NCBI RefSeq assembly: GCF_000005505.3 | Contig: NC_016131.3 | Coordinates: 6,407,501-6,471,500, forward strand | DNA: 64,000 nucleotides | Origin: Brachypodium distachyon | Taxonomy: Eukaryota; Streptophyta; Magnoliopsida; Poales; Poaceae | Direction: 5' to 3' | In this document: positions 22,102-33,272 of the stretch, in pieces | Layout: each line of letters begins with the position of its first letter | Position numbering within the stretch: position 1 is the first letter of the stretch | Notes under the pieces: model-generated | The model's input: only the letters and a program-made list of their open reading frames with translations | Told to the model about the DNA's origin: nothing | The model's database searches: none | Program-made: the position numbers and the translations under genes

Positions 22102-23598
22102 TCCCCTGCAAGCTTTTATTTTTGTTTCCTGGAAGTGGCGCTTGGCGTCGTTAAACAATTATGGTTTCATTAGCCCATGTAATCGTTTGCTACTTTTAGA
22201 AATTCCGCTTTCTGGTTCTACTTGGTATTTGCTCCTGAAATTGACTCGTGGGGTGGGTCTTCCTGTCTTTGCGTGTTATGCTTTGTCTTGCCGGGGACTC
22301 GCACGCTACCCACTTAACCAGACCAGGGACCCGGGACAGACCCGCAGTGCCGACCTGGGGTTAAGCAGCAGCGGCGAGCCAATCCACTTGCGGGTTAGCT
22401 ATTCCCAGGCACGCGCCTGCGGGACGGACCTGCAAGCCGCATGAGGAGTGCACTCCCCCCGCAAGCGTCCTTCCAACACTCCAGCCACATGCAAGACCCA
22501 ACCCACACCAACGAGCCAGCGTTGAGATTAGATTACTAGGCACCTAGGAAAATGCACTTAGATGTCTGTTCTCTAGTCGAACGTAACGGCTCTGCACTTG
22601 GAACGCCTGCTGGAGGGATGCGGCAAGGGCGCTATGGCAGTGCACCCATCGGTGCTAAGCACGGATGGCATGCACCACCACAGCGTCTCTGCGGCAACCC
22701 TCGCTTTGGAACCGTCTGCTGGGGGGATGCGGCAAGGCCGCGATGGCAGTGCACCCATCGGTGCTAAGCACGGATGGCATGCACCACCACCGCGCCTCTG
22801 CAGCAGCCCCCGCCTTGGAGACGCCTGGTGGAGTGACGTGGCAGGGACGCGATGGAGGGAATACCCTCGGCGCTTGTCCACCACCGCTCCTCTACTGCAT
22901 CACTCGCCACCTTCTTAGCTTTGCTTTGAGTTGCTCCATGGCCACCATGCCCTTTTATAGGCACGGTGGAGAACCCAGCCGCCGCGCGCTCCGAGCCACC
23001 ACGGCACACGTGGCCACACCCTCCTGCGGTAAGAACCTTGAAGCGGTCACCATGCACCAGTGGCTGCCCGCTAGACGACACGGCCCATGAGTACTCCACG
23101 AGTATCACAGTGTGTCTGACCCCTAACCTTATCCTGCATGTCAGATCCTTACCAAGCCCGAGATGCTGCAAAAAATTTCGAAATGCACGAAAAAAGGTAC
23201 AGCACAGATAGCCCTCCTGCCTCCCAACCTCCGGGCACAGAAGGGTCGACACCAAACTTGGGTGTGAGCAATCTTCTATTCCCAAGACGCTGATGCTGCG
23301 TGGTCTGCGTTGTGCGGAACCCGACAATGGCACGACCCCGTGCCAGAGTGATCCGGCAACGGGATTTTTGTTTCCGTGGCTCCGGCAGCCCCCTGCTCAC
23401 AGCCAAGGATGGAAAGAGACTTCTGTGCACCTAGAGCAGGAGACAGAAGAGAGAACATGCAATAACGAGACAACTTGAAATTCAAAGGAAATTACATATC
23501 TTATTCATAGAAACTAGCGGATTACAATCGGGAGTTGTCCGGCTACACTAGTTCGAGAGGCATGCAGCAGCATCACCCGTGGGTCAGGCTCCGCCGCT
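22102..23598. other. Non-coding spacer of element B
   Basis: It lies between the end of the antisense gene and the end of pol (the two converge). It contains one copy of the segment duplicated in element A (22,290-22,480) and a 109-bp tandem repeat (22,623-22,950). No protein-like ORF. Confidence 0.7.
22623..22950. repeat. 109-bp tandem repeat in the element B spacer
   Basis: Units start GCAAGG at 22,623, GCAAGG at 22,732 and GCAGGG at 22,841, exactly 109 bp apart. Each has GATGGCAGTGCACCCATCGG-like sequence, and the third is degenerate. They are homologous, in reverse, to the 111-114-bp repeats of element A. Confidence 0.85.
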
Positions 23599-26500
23599 TC
23601 ACGGGTAGAACTTGCGCAAGTGCTCAAGATTCCAACTGTTTTGCACCGGCAAGCTTTCTTCGGTTTCTAGCAGGACAGCCCCCGGCCTGGTCACCTGCAC
23701 TACCCAGAAGGGGCCCTCCCATTTCGGAGCCAATTTGTTCCCGGCCTTCATTCCTTGTATCCGGCGCAGGACAAGATATTCGACCTCGAGCTCCCGGGTA
23801 CGGACCCGCCTGTCATAATAACGGCGGAGTCCCTGCTGATAGCATGCAACTCGTACAGCAGCCCGGCATCAAAGTTCTTCGATGAAGTTAAGATCGTCAA
23901 CACTCTGCTCGTGTTGGCCACGGTTGCCGTACGCGCGTACCCGAGGGGATCCATGCTTGAGCTCGAGGGGCAGCACCGATTCTGCCCCGTAGACAAGGGC
24001 GAAAGGAGTTTCACCCGTTGCCCGGCTAGGTGTGGTCCTGATTGACCACAACACGGGCTGGAGTTCTTCGACCCAGTGCTTCCCGTGGCCTTTGAGCTTG
24101 TCAAAGGTTCTCGTCTTGAGCCCCCGCAGCACCTCTGCGTTGGCTCGCTCCGCCTGTTTGTTGCTCCTCGAGTGAGCAAGAGAAGCGAAGTGAATCTTGG
24201 TTCCCATGCCCTCGCAGTAGGCTTGGAACACGGCGCTGTAAATTGTATGCCATTGTCGGTGATGATGCCGTTAGGCACACCAAACCGGCACACAATGCCC
24301 TTGAAGAATTTGATGGATGCCTGAACGATCACCTTCCGCACTGGCTCCACTTCCACCCACTTGGAGAACTTGTCGATGGCCACGAGCAAGTACTCGTAGC
24401 CGCCAACCGCTCTCGGCAACTTGCCGACGATGTCCAGCCCCCAGACCGCGAACGGCCAGGAGGATGGAATGACTTGCAGGGCTTGTGCCGGCTGGTTATT
24501 CTTCTTTGCATGGAACTGGCACGCCTCGCACGTCTTGACTAGTTGCTCGGCATCGGCTAGCGCTGTAGGCCAGTAGAAGCCGTGCTGGAAAGCCTTGCCG
24601 GCTAGAGCCCGGGAGGCCACATGGTGCGAGCATGTGCCCCAGTGTATGTCTTCCAGAAGTGCGCGCCCTTCGTCTTGGGCACGCAGAGGAGCTTTACTCC
24701 ATTTGCACACCTTCGGTAAAGATCTCCGTCTACCAGAGCATACATCTTGGCTTGCCAGGCTACGTGCTCCGCGGCAACGTCGTCTTCAGGGAGGGCTCCC
24801 TCCTTGAGGTAGCGGGCGATGTCCACCGCCCAAGGCGGGGTTTCCCTTCTCATGCATGCCGCCACATCGGCGGCATGGACCTCCACTGTTGCGGGGTTTC
24901 CTTCGGTTGCCGGGGGGGCTTCCCCGGCAGCAGGCCTGGGCGTGACTAAAGGCGCAGTCTGCCTGTGCCAGAACACGCCCGCCGGGACCTTCCGGCGCTC
25001 CGCTGCCCACTTGGACAGTTTGTCAGCCGCGAAGTTATCCTTGCGCTTGACGTGCTCAAATTGCAAACCCTTGAACATGCGTTCTAGCTTGTGGACTTCA
25101 TCCACGTACGTTGCCATGTGCGGGCAGTCGTAGTCCTTGTTGACCTGGTTGATCATGAGTTGGGAATCCCAGCGAACAACCAGGCGCTTGATATCAAGGG
25201 CGATCGCCGCCCGCAACCCGGCGAGCAACCCTTCGTACTCAGCCGTGTTGTTGTGGAGTTGGGGAAGTCGAGTTGGATGGCAAACTTTAGCTGGTCTCCC
25301 GTGGGTGACTCGATGACGACTTCGGCGCCAACTCCCTGCAGGCTGAAAGCGCCGTCAAAGTACATGATCCAATGGCCTTCGTCCAGCTTGCCGGGCAGGC
25401 TGGTCTCCGGCTCCTCTGCTTCTATGCCCGTCGAGGTCCACTATGCAACGAAATCGGCCAGAGCAGCACTCTTGATACTCTTGGTGTTCGTGAAGTGCAG
25501 ATCGAACTCCGACAACTCCATCCTCCACTCGGCCACCCTTCCGGTGGCTTTACGGTTGGTGAGGGCCCGCTCGAGGCAGAATCCTGACACCACCGTGACG
25601 CGGTGCGCCTAGAAGTAGTGGCGCAGCTTGCGTGACGCAAGCAGAATCCCCAGCAAGAGCTTCTGCACTTGCGGGTACCGCGTGCAGGCGTCGCGCAACA
25701 CAGTGCTAACAAAGTACACCGGGTGCTACACGAGCCGTTTGCGTGGTGCCGTTGCCGCCGGCTCGTTGGCGGTTCTCGGGTCCGAGGCTGTTGCCCGGGC
25801 TGATTCAGCCCTCTGCCCCGCAAGCTCAGCCCCCGGGAGATCTTCTTCTCTCTCGGCAACAAGTACTGAACTGACCACTTGGTCAGTCGCCGCTAGATAG
25901 ACCAGCAGCAGCTCGCCCGGCTTGGGGGCGACGAGGATTGGCGGCAACTACCGGTACTGCTTGAGGTCCTAGAACGCCGCCTCAGCCTGGGGGGTCCAAT
26001 CAATTGGGCCCTTCTTCTTCATCATCCTGAAGAAAGGCAGCGCGCGTTCGCCCAGCCTTGAGATGAATCGGCCCAGCGCGGCTACAAAGCCGTTGAGGCG
26101 CTGGACATCCTTCACCCTGCAGGGAGCCTCCATCTTCTCGGTAGCTTCTATCTTCTTTGGGTTGGCATGAATCCCCCTGTGCGAAACCAAGAAGCCCAGA
26201 AGTTGCCCCGAGTCTACACCAAAAATGCATTTCTCAGGGTTCAACTTGAGCTTGATCCTGCGGAGATTATCAAATGTCTCCCGCAAGTCATCAATAAGCG
26301 AGTCCCCGCGCTTTGACTTGATGACGATATCATCCATGTAGGCCTCAACGTTTCGGCCTACCTGGGGTCCCAAGCACTCGCGCAACGCACGCTGGAATGT
26401 TGAGCCACGTTCTTCAACCCGAAAGGCATGCACGTGTAACAGTAGCAGCCAACCGGGGTGATGAACACCGTTTTTTCCTCGTCCTCGACTGCCATCTTGA

Positions 26501-26920
26501 TCTGATGGTAGCCAGGAAAAGCATCCAAGAAACACAACAAATCGCAACCGGCAGTAGAATTTACTATTTGATCAATGCGGGGTACAAGGAAAAGGTCTTT
26601 TGGACATGCACGATTAAGATCTGTAAAGTCTACACACATGCGTAATTTATTCTCCCCGTGGGTACTACAACTGGATTCGCTAACCAAGTGGGGTACATTA
26701 CTTCCCTGATAGCTCCCGCAGCCTTCAGCTTGTCCACTTCTTACTTGATGAAGTCTTTGCGCTCCTGTGCTTGCCGGCGGATCTTCTGCTTGACGGGGCG
26801 GGCGTTTGGACACACCGCAAGTCGATGCTCGATCACCTCCCTAGGGACTCCGGGAAGATCTGACGGTTCCCAAGCGAACACGTCGGCATTCTCCCAGAGG
26901 AAAGTGATGAGGGCGCTTTC
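23599..26920 (-). pseudogene. Element B pol: RT, RNase H, archaeal RNase H, integrase (broken)
   Basis: Read on -: RT has VDFTDLNRACPKD and YMDD (26,329-26,340). A conventional RNase H region follows, with stops near 25,726 and 25,611. Next is a second, archaeal-type RNase H with MYFDGAF, NNTAEYEGLLAGLRA, RWDSQLMINQ and DNFAADKLSK, which together supply the D-E-D-D acids. Integrase has an HxnH...CxxC zinc-binding region (HWGTCSHHV, CEACQFH), GLDIVG, TDNGIQF and SNKQAERANAE (the D, D and E). The C-terminus ends NLEHLRKFYP. Several frameshifts lie between 24,600 and 23,870. The second RNase H is diagnostic of Tat-type elements. It could not produce active enzymes as it stands. Confidence 0.9.
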
Positions 26921-29383
26921 CTATTTGGCATTGAGGTTCACACCGACGGTGACGGTGTGCTCCTCGTTGCCGGCCTGGAGGGGCAGCTTCTTCACCTTGG
27001 CGGCCTCCTCCTTGAGCTTCTGGCCCTTGCCGGGGCGTGAGCTCGAGCTTGGGCCTCCCCCGGCAAGTTCCTGCGGGGCGACACGAGCCTTCTTCGCTGC
27101 GGGGCCATCGCCCGGCAGTGAGCCTTCAATTCCGGCGACGCTTTCGTCACCAGAATCAGCTGCGGCGGTGGCTTTGACGACCCCGCCAACACACCAAGCC
27201 GCATCCTTGAGGTCGCACTTGATGGAGAGAACTCCGTACGTGGACGGCATCTTCATCACGCCGTAGGCGCAATGACTTGCCGCCATGAACTTGATCAGCG
27301 CCGGCCGACCAAGGATCCCGTTGTACGTCAACGGGGTATGAGCCACGTCGAACACGAGGTGCTCGGTCCGAAACGCTTCCATGGACCCGAAGGTAACCGG
27401 CAGCGTGATGCGCCCCAGGGGGCGCACGATCCCGGGGTTCACTCCTCGGAACGGGTCGGTGGGCTTCATCTGCTCTAGCGGCAGCTAAAGTTTCTCCACC
27501 CACCTGGCAGACAGGAGGTTCAACCCCGCTCCGTTGTCCACCAGCACCTTGGTCACCGTCATGTTGTTGATGATCGGCGAGACCACGAAGGGCAAAATCC
27601 CTGACCCCAGCTGCCAGGTTGGGTGATCGTCAGGGCTGAAAGTGATCAGCACGTGCGACCACTTCAACGGCTGCTGCGGCCCCATGTCCGGCAACAGCGC
27701 ACACACTTCCCGCGTGAGGCGCTTCACCGCGCTATGGGATGAGAGAGCATAAGCTCCCCCATGAATGCAGGCGATGCCGCGAGGCTCCTGGAAGCCAGGC
27801 TCGTCGCCCTCACTGTAGTCGGACCCGCGCTGCTCCTCAGCGCGAGCCTTGTCACGTCCCCGGGGAGGCCGCTCCCTGCCGGCGCAGGCTTGGGCTTGAC
27901 CCCCTTGGGCTTCCTCTCTGCCGGCATCTCTGCCGGCAGGCTTCGCTCCAGCTCTGGGGTCATTCGGGCAGTCGCAGGAGAGATGCCCGATGTCCCCGCA
28001 ATTGAAGTAGGCGCCGGCTACTCGACGCTCCTCGTGGCGCTGCTCGCGCCTCTGCTTGATACCCTGCAGGATGCGGCAATCCTGCGCGTCATGGGTGGCG
28101 TTGGCATGGATGGGGCAGCGGGGCGCATCGCCCGGCTTGCCACCAGACCCGCCAGCGGGTGAGGCCTTCTTCACAGGCATCGAGGCGGCCCCCGGTTCCG
28201 CGGCAAGCACTTGCTTCCCGCTGCGCTTCCGGGAGCCCTTCTTTTGCGAGCCCTCAGCGGGACTCGCGGCTGCCTTGGCCGCAAATTCGAGCGCCAAGCG
28301 CCCTTCCTCGGCCATGGCGCACTTGTGCGCCAAGGCGTAGAGCTCTTGCGTCGTCCGGATCCGGTGCGTGCTCAGCTTCTCACGCATCTTGGGGTCACGG
28401 ATGTTGATGGCAAAGGTGTTGATGATGGCGGCAGCCTCCGCCTCAGGAATAGAGTAGGAGAAACTGAAGAAGCGGTTGACGAAGCTCCGCAACGTCTTCC
28501 CTGGCTTCTGCACAATGGTGTGCAGCTCCGCCATGGTTCCCGGGCGATTGTAGCCACCCTGGAACGCGCTCACAAACTGCTCGCGCAGGTCAGCCCAGGA
28601 GGCTATGGACCCGGCGGGCAGGTTGAGCAACCAGGTCCTCGCTGATCCTTTAAGAACCATCGGGAACCAGTTGGCCCTGACCTTGTCGTCGGCGCCGATG
28701 GCATGCATCCCCAACGTGTAGGTCAGGAGGAAATCCTTGGAGTTCACGCTCCTGTCGTACATTCCAAGCGTCGGTGCTCGGAACTTGCGGGGCCATGTCA
28801 CCCGACGCAGCTCGCGGGTGAACGCGGTGCAGCCGTCCTCGGTGCCCATGGGAGCATCCTCCTGCTCCTCTGGGCGTTGACGTTCCGCCTCACGCTGGCG
28901 CCGGTGCTCCAACCGCTGGCGGAGGTCTTCTTGCTAGCGGGCGTTCAAGACGGCCCGCGCATCACCCCGTGTGACAGTCGGTGACGAATCCGAGGACCCC
29001 TCAGGATCCTCGCCTCCTTGCCCTCCCTGCGCGGGAGGGTTTTCTCCCTGCCCCGAGACGCGGGGCGCGTCTCCGCGTCCCGAGTTCTGCCCTCGGCCTG
29101 AACCGGCCGGGGCGCCCTCGCCTTGCAGCTGCTGGGCGGCGAGCGCAAGGAGCGTGTCTAGCTCTGCACTCCATGCCTCGTGCACCGGCGTGCCTTGCGG
29201 TGGCTCGTAGCGCACCATGACACGCGCGGCGATGATGGCCTCCGCCGGGGTTTGAGTGGGAGGCTGCCGATTCCCCGACCGGCTGCCCTCCGCCCTGTCC
29301 CCCAGTGCCCTTGGGTGAGTAGGGCGAGATCCCGACGGTGTCGCACGCGACGCAGTATGCTCGTGGCGCAGCTGCCGCTGCAC
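26921..29383 (-). pseudogene. Element B gag-protease (in-frame stops)
   Basis: One frame on - is interrupted by TAG at 28,934-28,936 and 27,485-27,487 and ended by TAG at 26,921-26,923. The gag domain shows WPRKFRAPTLGMYDRS, GSARTWLLNLPAGSIASWAD and QFVSAFQGGYNRPGTMAELH. A nucleocapsid-like motif YFNCGDIGHLSCDCPND (about 27,980-28,030) has lost the first zinc-binding Cys (Tyr instead). Protease shows VLVDNGAGLNLLSARWVEKL just before the second stop and continues after it. The stop at 27,485 replaces a CAG that element A still has. The first ATG is uncertain because the frame has no clear upstream start. Confidence 0.88.
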
Positions 29384-29764
29384 GTCTTCGGCCCGCGAGT
29401 GGACTCGCCGGCCGGCGCGGGCGGTGTCGTGGCCGCTCGCGCGACTAGCTCCGGCGCAGGGAGCCGCTGGCCCCCTCAGCCGGTTGTCCGCTGACGGCCG
29501 AGGAGGAGGGGGTGGCAGCTGTGACTACTGCTGCACCCGAAAGGGCTCGGGGTTCTCCTGACCCTGCGACGCGGGTTGCACGTTGTGTGACCGTGTGTGC
29601 GCTGCTGGGGCACCACGCAGGTCAATCCGAGAGTCACCAGCCTGCTTGGGAGGCGTGGCGACGGGTTCTGTCATCGGAGAAGACGAAGCTGACGTAGCTG
29701 CAGACGACGGCGCCGGCGGTCACCGGCGAGCTCTCCACACGCGCCCCCTACCTGGCGCGCCAGA
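29384..29764 (-). other. Element B 5' leader and primer-binding site
   Basis: The leader lies between the 5' LTR and gag. On -, directly after the LTR end CTATGACA, the sequence is TCTGGCGCGCCAGGTAGGGG (29,745-29,764). The TGG near the LTR pairs with the CCA end of a tRNA, as a primer-binding site should, but I cannot assign the tRNA. No other feature seen in the leader. Confidence 0.55.
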
Positions 29765-30635
29765 TGTCATAGCCTGGGGCTTAGACACCGGGGATGCGAG
29801 GCACCCCCTTTTTGGTTCGGCAGTGGGCGTTGGGGATCGCTCCGGCGATCGCCGGCGAGGCCAATGTCAAGCGTGAAGATGCACAAGACCGTTTTACCCA
29901 GGTTCGGGCCACCCTGAGGTGTAAAACCCTACGTCCTGCTTCTGAGCTTGTATTAGCCAATTAACTAGGGTTTACAAGTTGCCGGGGGAGTCCCCGGGCG
30001 CTCTCTCCTTTCCTGCTAAGTGCTACTTACTATTTCTGGGCTAAAGCTAGTAAGAACCGAACCCTTTGACCTTTGGCGATGGTCCTCCTTTTATATTCAA
30101 GGGGATGCCACAGGTGCCTTGGTGCATGGGTGACAAGTGTTGAGCAAAGACCCTAGGCAGCTTGCCCTTGCTGCGCTGGCTTGCATGCTCGGTACGTAGC
30201 GCTGCAACTAGGGCGGTATGTGCCCTAGATTCACTGCGGGCCAGTCATTGTGGGTTGATTAGACAGGGAATCACCTTTCTGTCGGAACATTAAATGCTTG
30301 CTTGTGCCACACTCCTCGCCCTAACCAACCATGCGTACAGGGAGCCTGCCGGGCGGCCATGTGGCGTCAATGCTCTACCTGCTGGGTACCGTCCCTGTTG
30401 TAGGTGCCTGCGCTCGGGAACGCCCTCCCCGGCAAGTGACCTTCCCGGGGGGCGCCCAGGCGGGAATTCTCTCGTCGCATTCCAAGGTAACCCCCGCAGC
30501 CCGGCTAGCCCTGCCGGGCTGGTGACTCACCTGGCAGCTTGTGCGGTGCTGCCCAGGGTGCTATCCTTGCGGGGAGCAGGTGAGGCGACCCACGCGTCAA
30601 GCAGCGGCAGTACCCCGGGTGCCACTGGTGCGACA
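29765..30635 (-). repeat. 5' LTR of element B
   Basis: 871 bp, read on - as TGTCGCACCAGTGG...CTATGACA. A TATA box (TATAAAA on -) lies at 30,089-30,095 and would drive gag-pol. The outer edge abuts the target duplication ATAAT at 30,636-30,640. Confidence 0.95.
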
Positions 30636-30948
30636 ATAATTCCCCAAATCCCATGAGCAGCCGGATGGCGACGTCGATGGCAGAACATGCTCCCGATACG
30701 AGGAATAGGGGTGAGAAACTGAGGAATTGTAGTTTGGATCGATAGGACGTGCGGGGAAACCACCTTACCTCTGGCAACTCTCGGCTTCCCTTCTCTTCAC
30801 GTGATCCAAAGAAAACACGGTAAGAACTTCCGTAAACAAAAAATGCTAAGTAGACAAGTTTCTAAAAAACCATACGACGCTTCGAATTCAAACCAAATCT
30901 AATCCACATACGGGGCAAGCAGAACATGAACTAGAGCAAGCTAGCTCA

Positions 30949-31064
30949 TTGCATGCCAGCATGAGATGAGCGGAGAAGGGGCGCCTTCTTCCCCTTGTCT
31001 TCTCAGTCGTCTTGGTTGCCGTCGTCTTCGCCGCGAGCAAGCCCTTCCCTCCCTTCCCTGCCAT
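30949..31064 (-). pseudogene. Histone H2A.Z first-exon fragment, copy 1
   Basis: On - from ATG at 31,064 the frame reads MAGKGGKGLLAAKTTATKTT, EK. After a 1-bp loss it continues DKGKKAPLLRSSHAGMQ. This matches the N-terminal tail and first exon of plant H2A.Z (MAGKGGKGLLAAKT...KKAPVSRSSRAGLQ), which ends at the position of the plant H2A.Z first intron. The donor is mutated: CAA is followed by TGAGC where GTGAGC would be expected. No second exon (FPVGRIHR...) is found nearby, so no histone can be made. The G+C-rich coding block stands out from its A+T-rich surroundings. Confidence 0.8.
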
Positions 31065-31426
31065 TTCCTCTACTCTACTCCAACGAAAACCCTACACATG
31101 GGGCCAAATCATACGAGGCGGGGACCGAACTAGAGCATATCGAGGAAAGAATCGGGTAGATCCTGCTCCCGACACAAGGAATAGTAATGAGAACCGGAGG
31201 AATCGGAGCTCAGATAGGATGGGTGGGGGAGGGCCTTACCTCAGGTGAATCTCGGCTTCCCTTCTCTTCACGTGATGCGAAGAAAATACGGCACATACAT
31301 AAAACTTTACTACACAAAAATCGCAAAGTAGGCAACTTTCAAGAAAGTGTACGACGCTTTGAATTCAAACCAAATCTAACCAGCGTATGGGGCAAGCGGA
31401 ACATGCAGCACAGCAAGCTAGCTCAC

Positions 31427-31530
31427 CGCCGGCCAAATTGAGACGAGCGCCTTCTTCCCCTTGTCCTTCTCAGCCGTCTTGGTTGTCCTCGTCTTCGCCG
31501 CGAGCAAGCCCTTGCCTCCCTTCCTGCCAT
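31427..31530 (-). pseudogene. Histone H2A.Z first-exon fragment, copy 2
   Basis: Second copy, 466 bp from the first. After ATG GCA GG a 1-bp loss shifts the frame. The shifted frame then reads GGKGLLAAKTRTTKTAEKDK and GKKA, followed by a deletion of the RSSRAG part. A GGTGAGC donor-like sequence remains at the end. It is more damaged than copy 1 in the coding part but keeps the better splice donor, so the copies have decayed independently since duplication. Confidence 0.72.
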
Positions 31531-31900
31531 CTCCTCTACTCTAATCGAACGAAAACCCTGCACATGAGGCCAAATAAGACGAGGCAGGCACCAAATTTAT
31601 CCTGCTCCCGATAGAAGGAATAGCGGCAGATAGGATGCGCGCGGAAACCCCCCGCCCTCCCACGATTCTCTACTTCCCTTCTTTTCACGTGATAAGAAAA
31701 TATGGTGCACACACAAACTACTCTTATCTACATAACTAAAAGATATTAGTCATGCATGTTTTTTAGAATATATGGTACACACACAAAACTATAGTACATA
31801 AAATTTTCATAGTACGGAAGTTGTAAAATAGGGCTCCACAAATCTTACACACACGACCAAATTCCATGAGGCAAACAATGGGTGGCAATATTAAGAATGG

Positions 31901-33051
31901 AAAAGATTCGTGCGTTCTTGTATTGGTTTGTAGTCGAGAGGTTGGTCATGTGGAATGTAAGCCAATTTTCGAAATCGGCAAACAATTTCCGTAAGTACCC
32001 TAAAAGGTATGGATAGATACTCAGCTTGGGTTGTAACTTGAGGGATTTAGCAAGGTCATATTGGGAAGGACGTTGTGGTGTTGGCATTTGAGGTTTCGAG
32101 TAGAGTTATTGTCTGCCCTTCCTACAAAGTGTCTAAACCACTTTTTTACAACATGACAGCCGCTTCGATTTACATGATTTATAACATGATAGCCTCCACA
32201 TTGACTTTCTCTTCCTCTTCCTCGTGTTCTTCATCCTCCTCGTCTTCCTTAACTCCATTAGCTACATCATTGGAAGGTATAGTATGTTCTTCCACAACGT
32301 TGGATCCCCCCTTCTCCTTTTCTTCATCCTGATCAATGCCTTGATTATCATATAAGACGGACTCAACAATCGAAACCTCATCAATGGCCAGCTGGTTCAG
32401 GTCCAATGACATACTTTTTCAATGTGTCGGCACAAAGAATAAATAATGCTCACCATGGTTATATAGATGGGAGACGAGGCACTACTCTGTGGAGGAATGA
32501 TGATAGGGGAACAAGAGAAGAGGTATTATAGGGACACTAGAGGGTTTTTTACCGTTGGGGAGACGTTTTATTCTCTTGAAAATTCTATGTGTTGGAGAGA
32601 AAAGAGAATGCGAATTTTGAAGGGAATCTTTTGCATTAATAGTATCAGACAAGAAGAATATAATGTACCAGTTGATTTCAGCAGGCAGTCATCCTTATCT
32701 ACGTGTCGAGAGATATCTTAGTCTATATTCGCACAACACAATGACTCTCTTACCCTTATATGCTCTAGATATCGGAGCGAATAGCAATTTAAATACATCA
32801 CTTGTAAAAACCTACAAACTTCCATGCTTGTATTTTAGCATGAATTTCTTTCCCAATCAATCCTTGTAGGGCGTAATGTCCCCTTAACACCGGCCTATGT
32901 TGAACAAGGGGAAACTAATAATGCAGCTCCCAATGGAACAACCCTCGAGCAACTCAGCCATCAACTAGTGATGGTCTCCTAGACTTTGATATGTATCTTT
33001 CCGAGATGGCTACAAGCCAGCCGTCAAAATCTGAACTAGAGCAGTACTTGG
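31901..33051. repeat. Decayed duplicated unit, copy 3 (right copy)
   Basis: It matches 15,377-16,555 along its length and continues to the right into the hAT domain. It includes a shortened acidic ORF on - (32,179-32,412, MSLDLNQLAIDEVSIVES). Together with copies 1 and 2 it brackets element B and the H2A.Z array. Confidence 0.8.
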
Positions 33052-33272
33052 ATGAATCCCTCACTCCATGTATCCAAGAGTTTGACATTCTGAACAGGTC
33101 GAAGCTTAACACACTCAAGTTTCCAACACTTTCGAAGATGGTACGGGAAATCTTGGCCATTCCAATGTCCATGGTAACCATTGGTAGCTCTACATTTTCT
33201 GCAGGAATAGGAAGCCATATGCTAGATGACTATAGAAGCTCACTTCGTCCGCGCAACGACCCTCTCCCCCTT
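32973..33272 (+). pseudogene. hAT transposase C-terminal dimerisation domain (remnant)
   Basis: The frame reads GLLDFDMYLSEMATSQPSKS, ELEQYLDESLTPCIQEFDIL, NRSKLNTLKFPTLSKMVREI and LAIPMSMVTIGSSTFSAGIG, ending SSLRPRNDP. This is the conserved end of hAT-family transposases and the RICESLEEPER-like genes (YL...FDxLxWWKxNxxxYPxLSxMAxDxLxIPxS...). The usual WW is RS here, and the bulk of the transposase (BED finger and RNase H-like core) is not present upstream, so this is a fragment of a dead element. Confidence 0.8.

Larger units (their letters stand above)
17453..30635 (-). mobile_element. Complete Tat-lineage Ty3/gypsy retrotransposon, element B
   Basis: A 13.2-kb element with LTRs at 17,453-18,323 and 29,765-30,635, flanked by a perfect 5-bp target duplication ATAAT (17,448-17,452 and 30,636-30,640). 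On - the order is 5' LTR, primer site, gag-protease, RT, RNase H, archaeal-type RNase H, integrase, spacer with tandem repeats, antisense gene (on +), polypurine tract and 3' LTR. By hand count the LTRs differ at about 35 of 871 positions with no indels (about 96% identical). At the commonly used grass rate of 1.3e-8 per site per year this means roughly 1.5 million years. Several stops and frameshifts make the element non-autonomous now. Confidence 0.95.
30681..31690. repeat. Tandem repeat of about 440-476 bp carrying H2A.Z exon fragments
   Basis: The marker TGCTCCCGA(T/C)A starts at 30,688, 31,164 and 31,603. Between markers both full units contain the same order: a TTCCCTTCTCTTCACGTGAT block, an ATTCAAACCAAATCTAA block, a short H2A.Z-like coding block on - and a CCTCTACTCTA block. 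The third unit breaks off after about 90 bp. The array begins right after the target duplication of element B. Confidence 0.8.

Noticed and set aside
1..30635. Exact family names for elements A and B, the copia fragment and the chromovirus
   Set aside because: Naming needs a comparison with a Triticeae repeat library, which was not available. Only lineage-level calls are supported by domains and layout.
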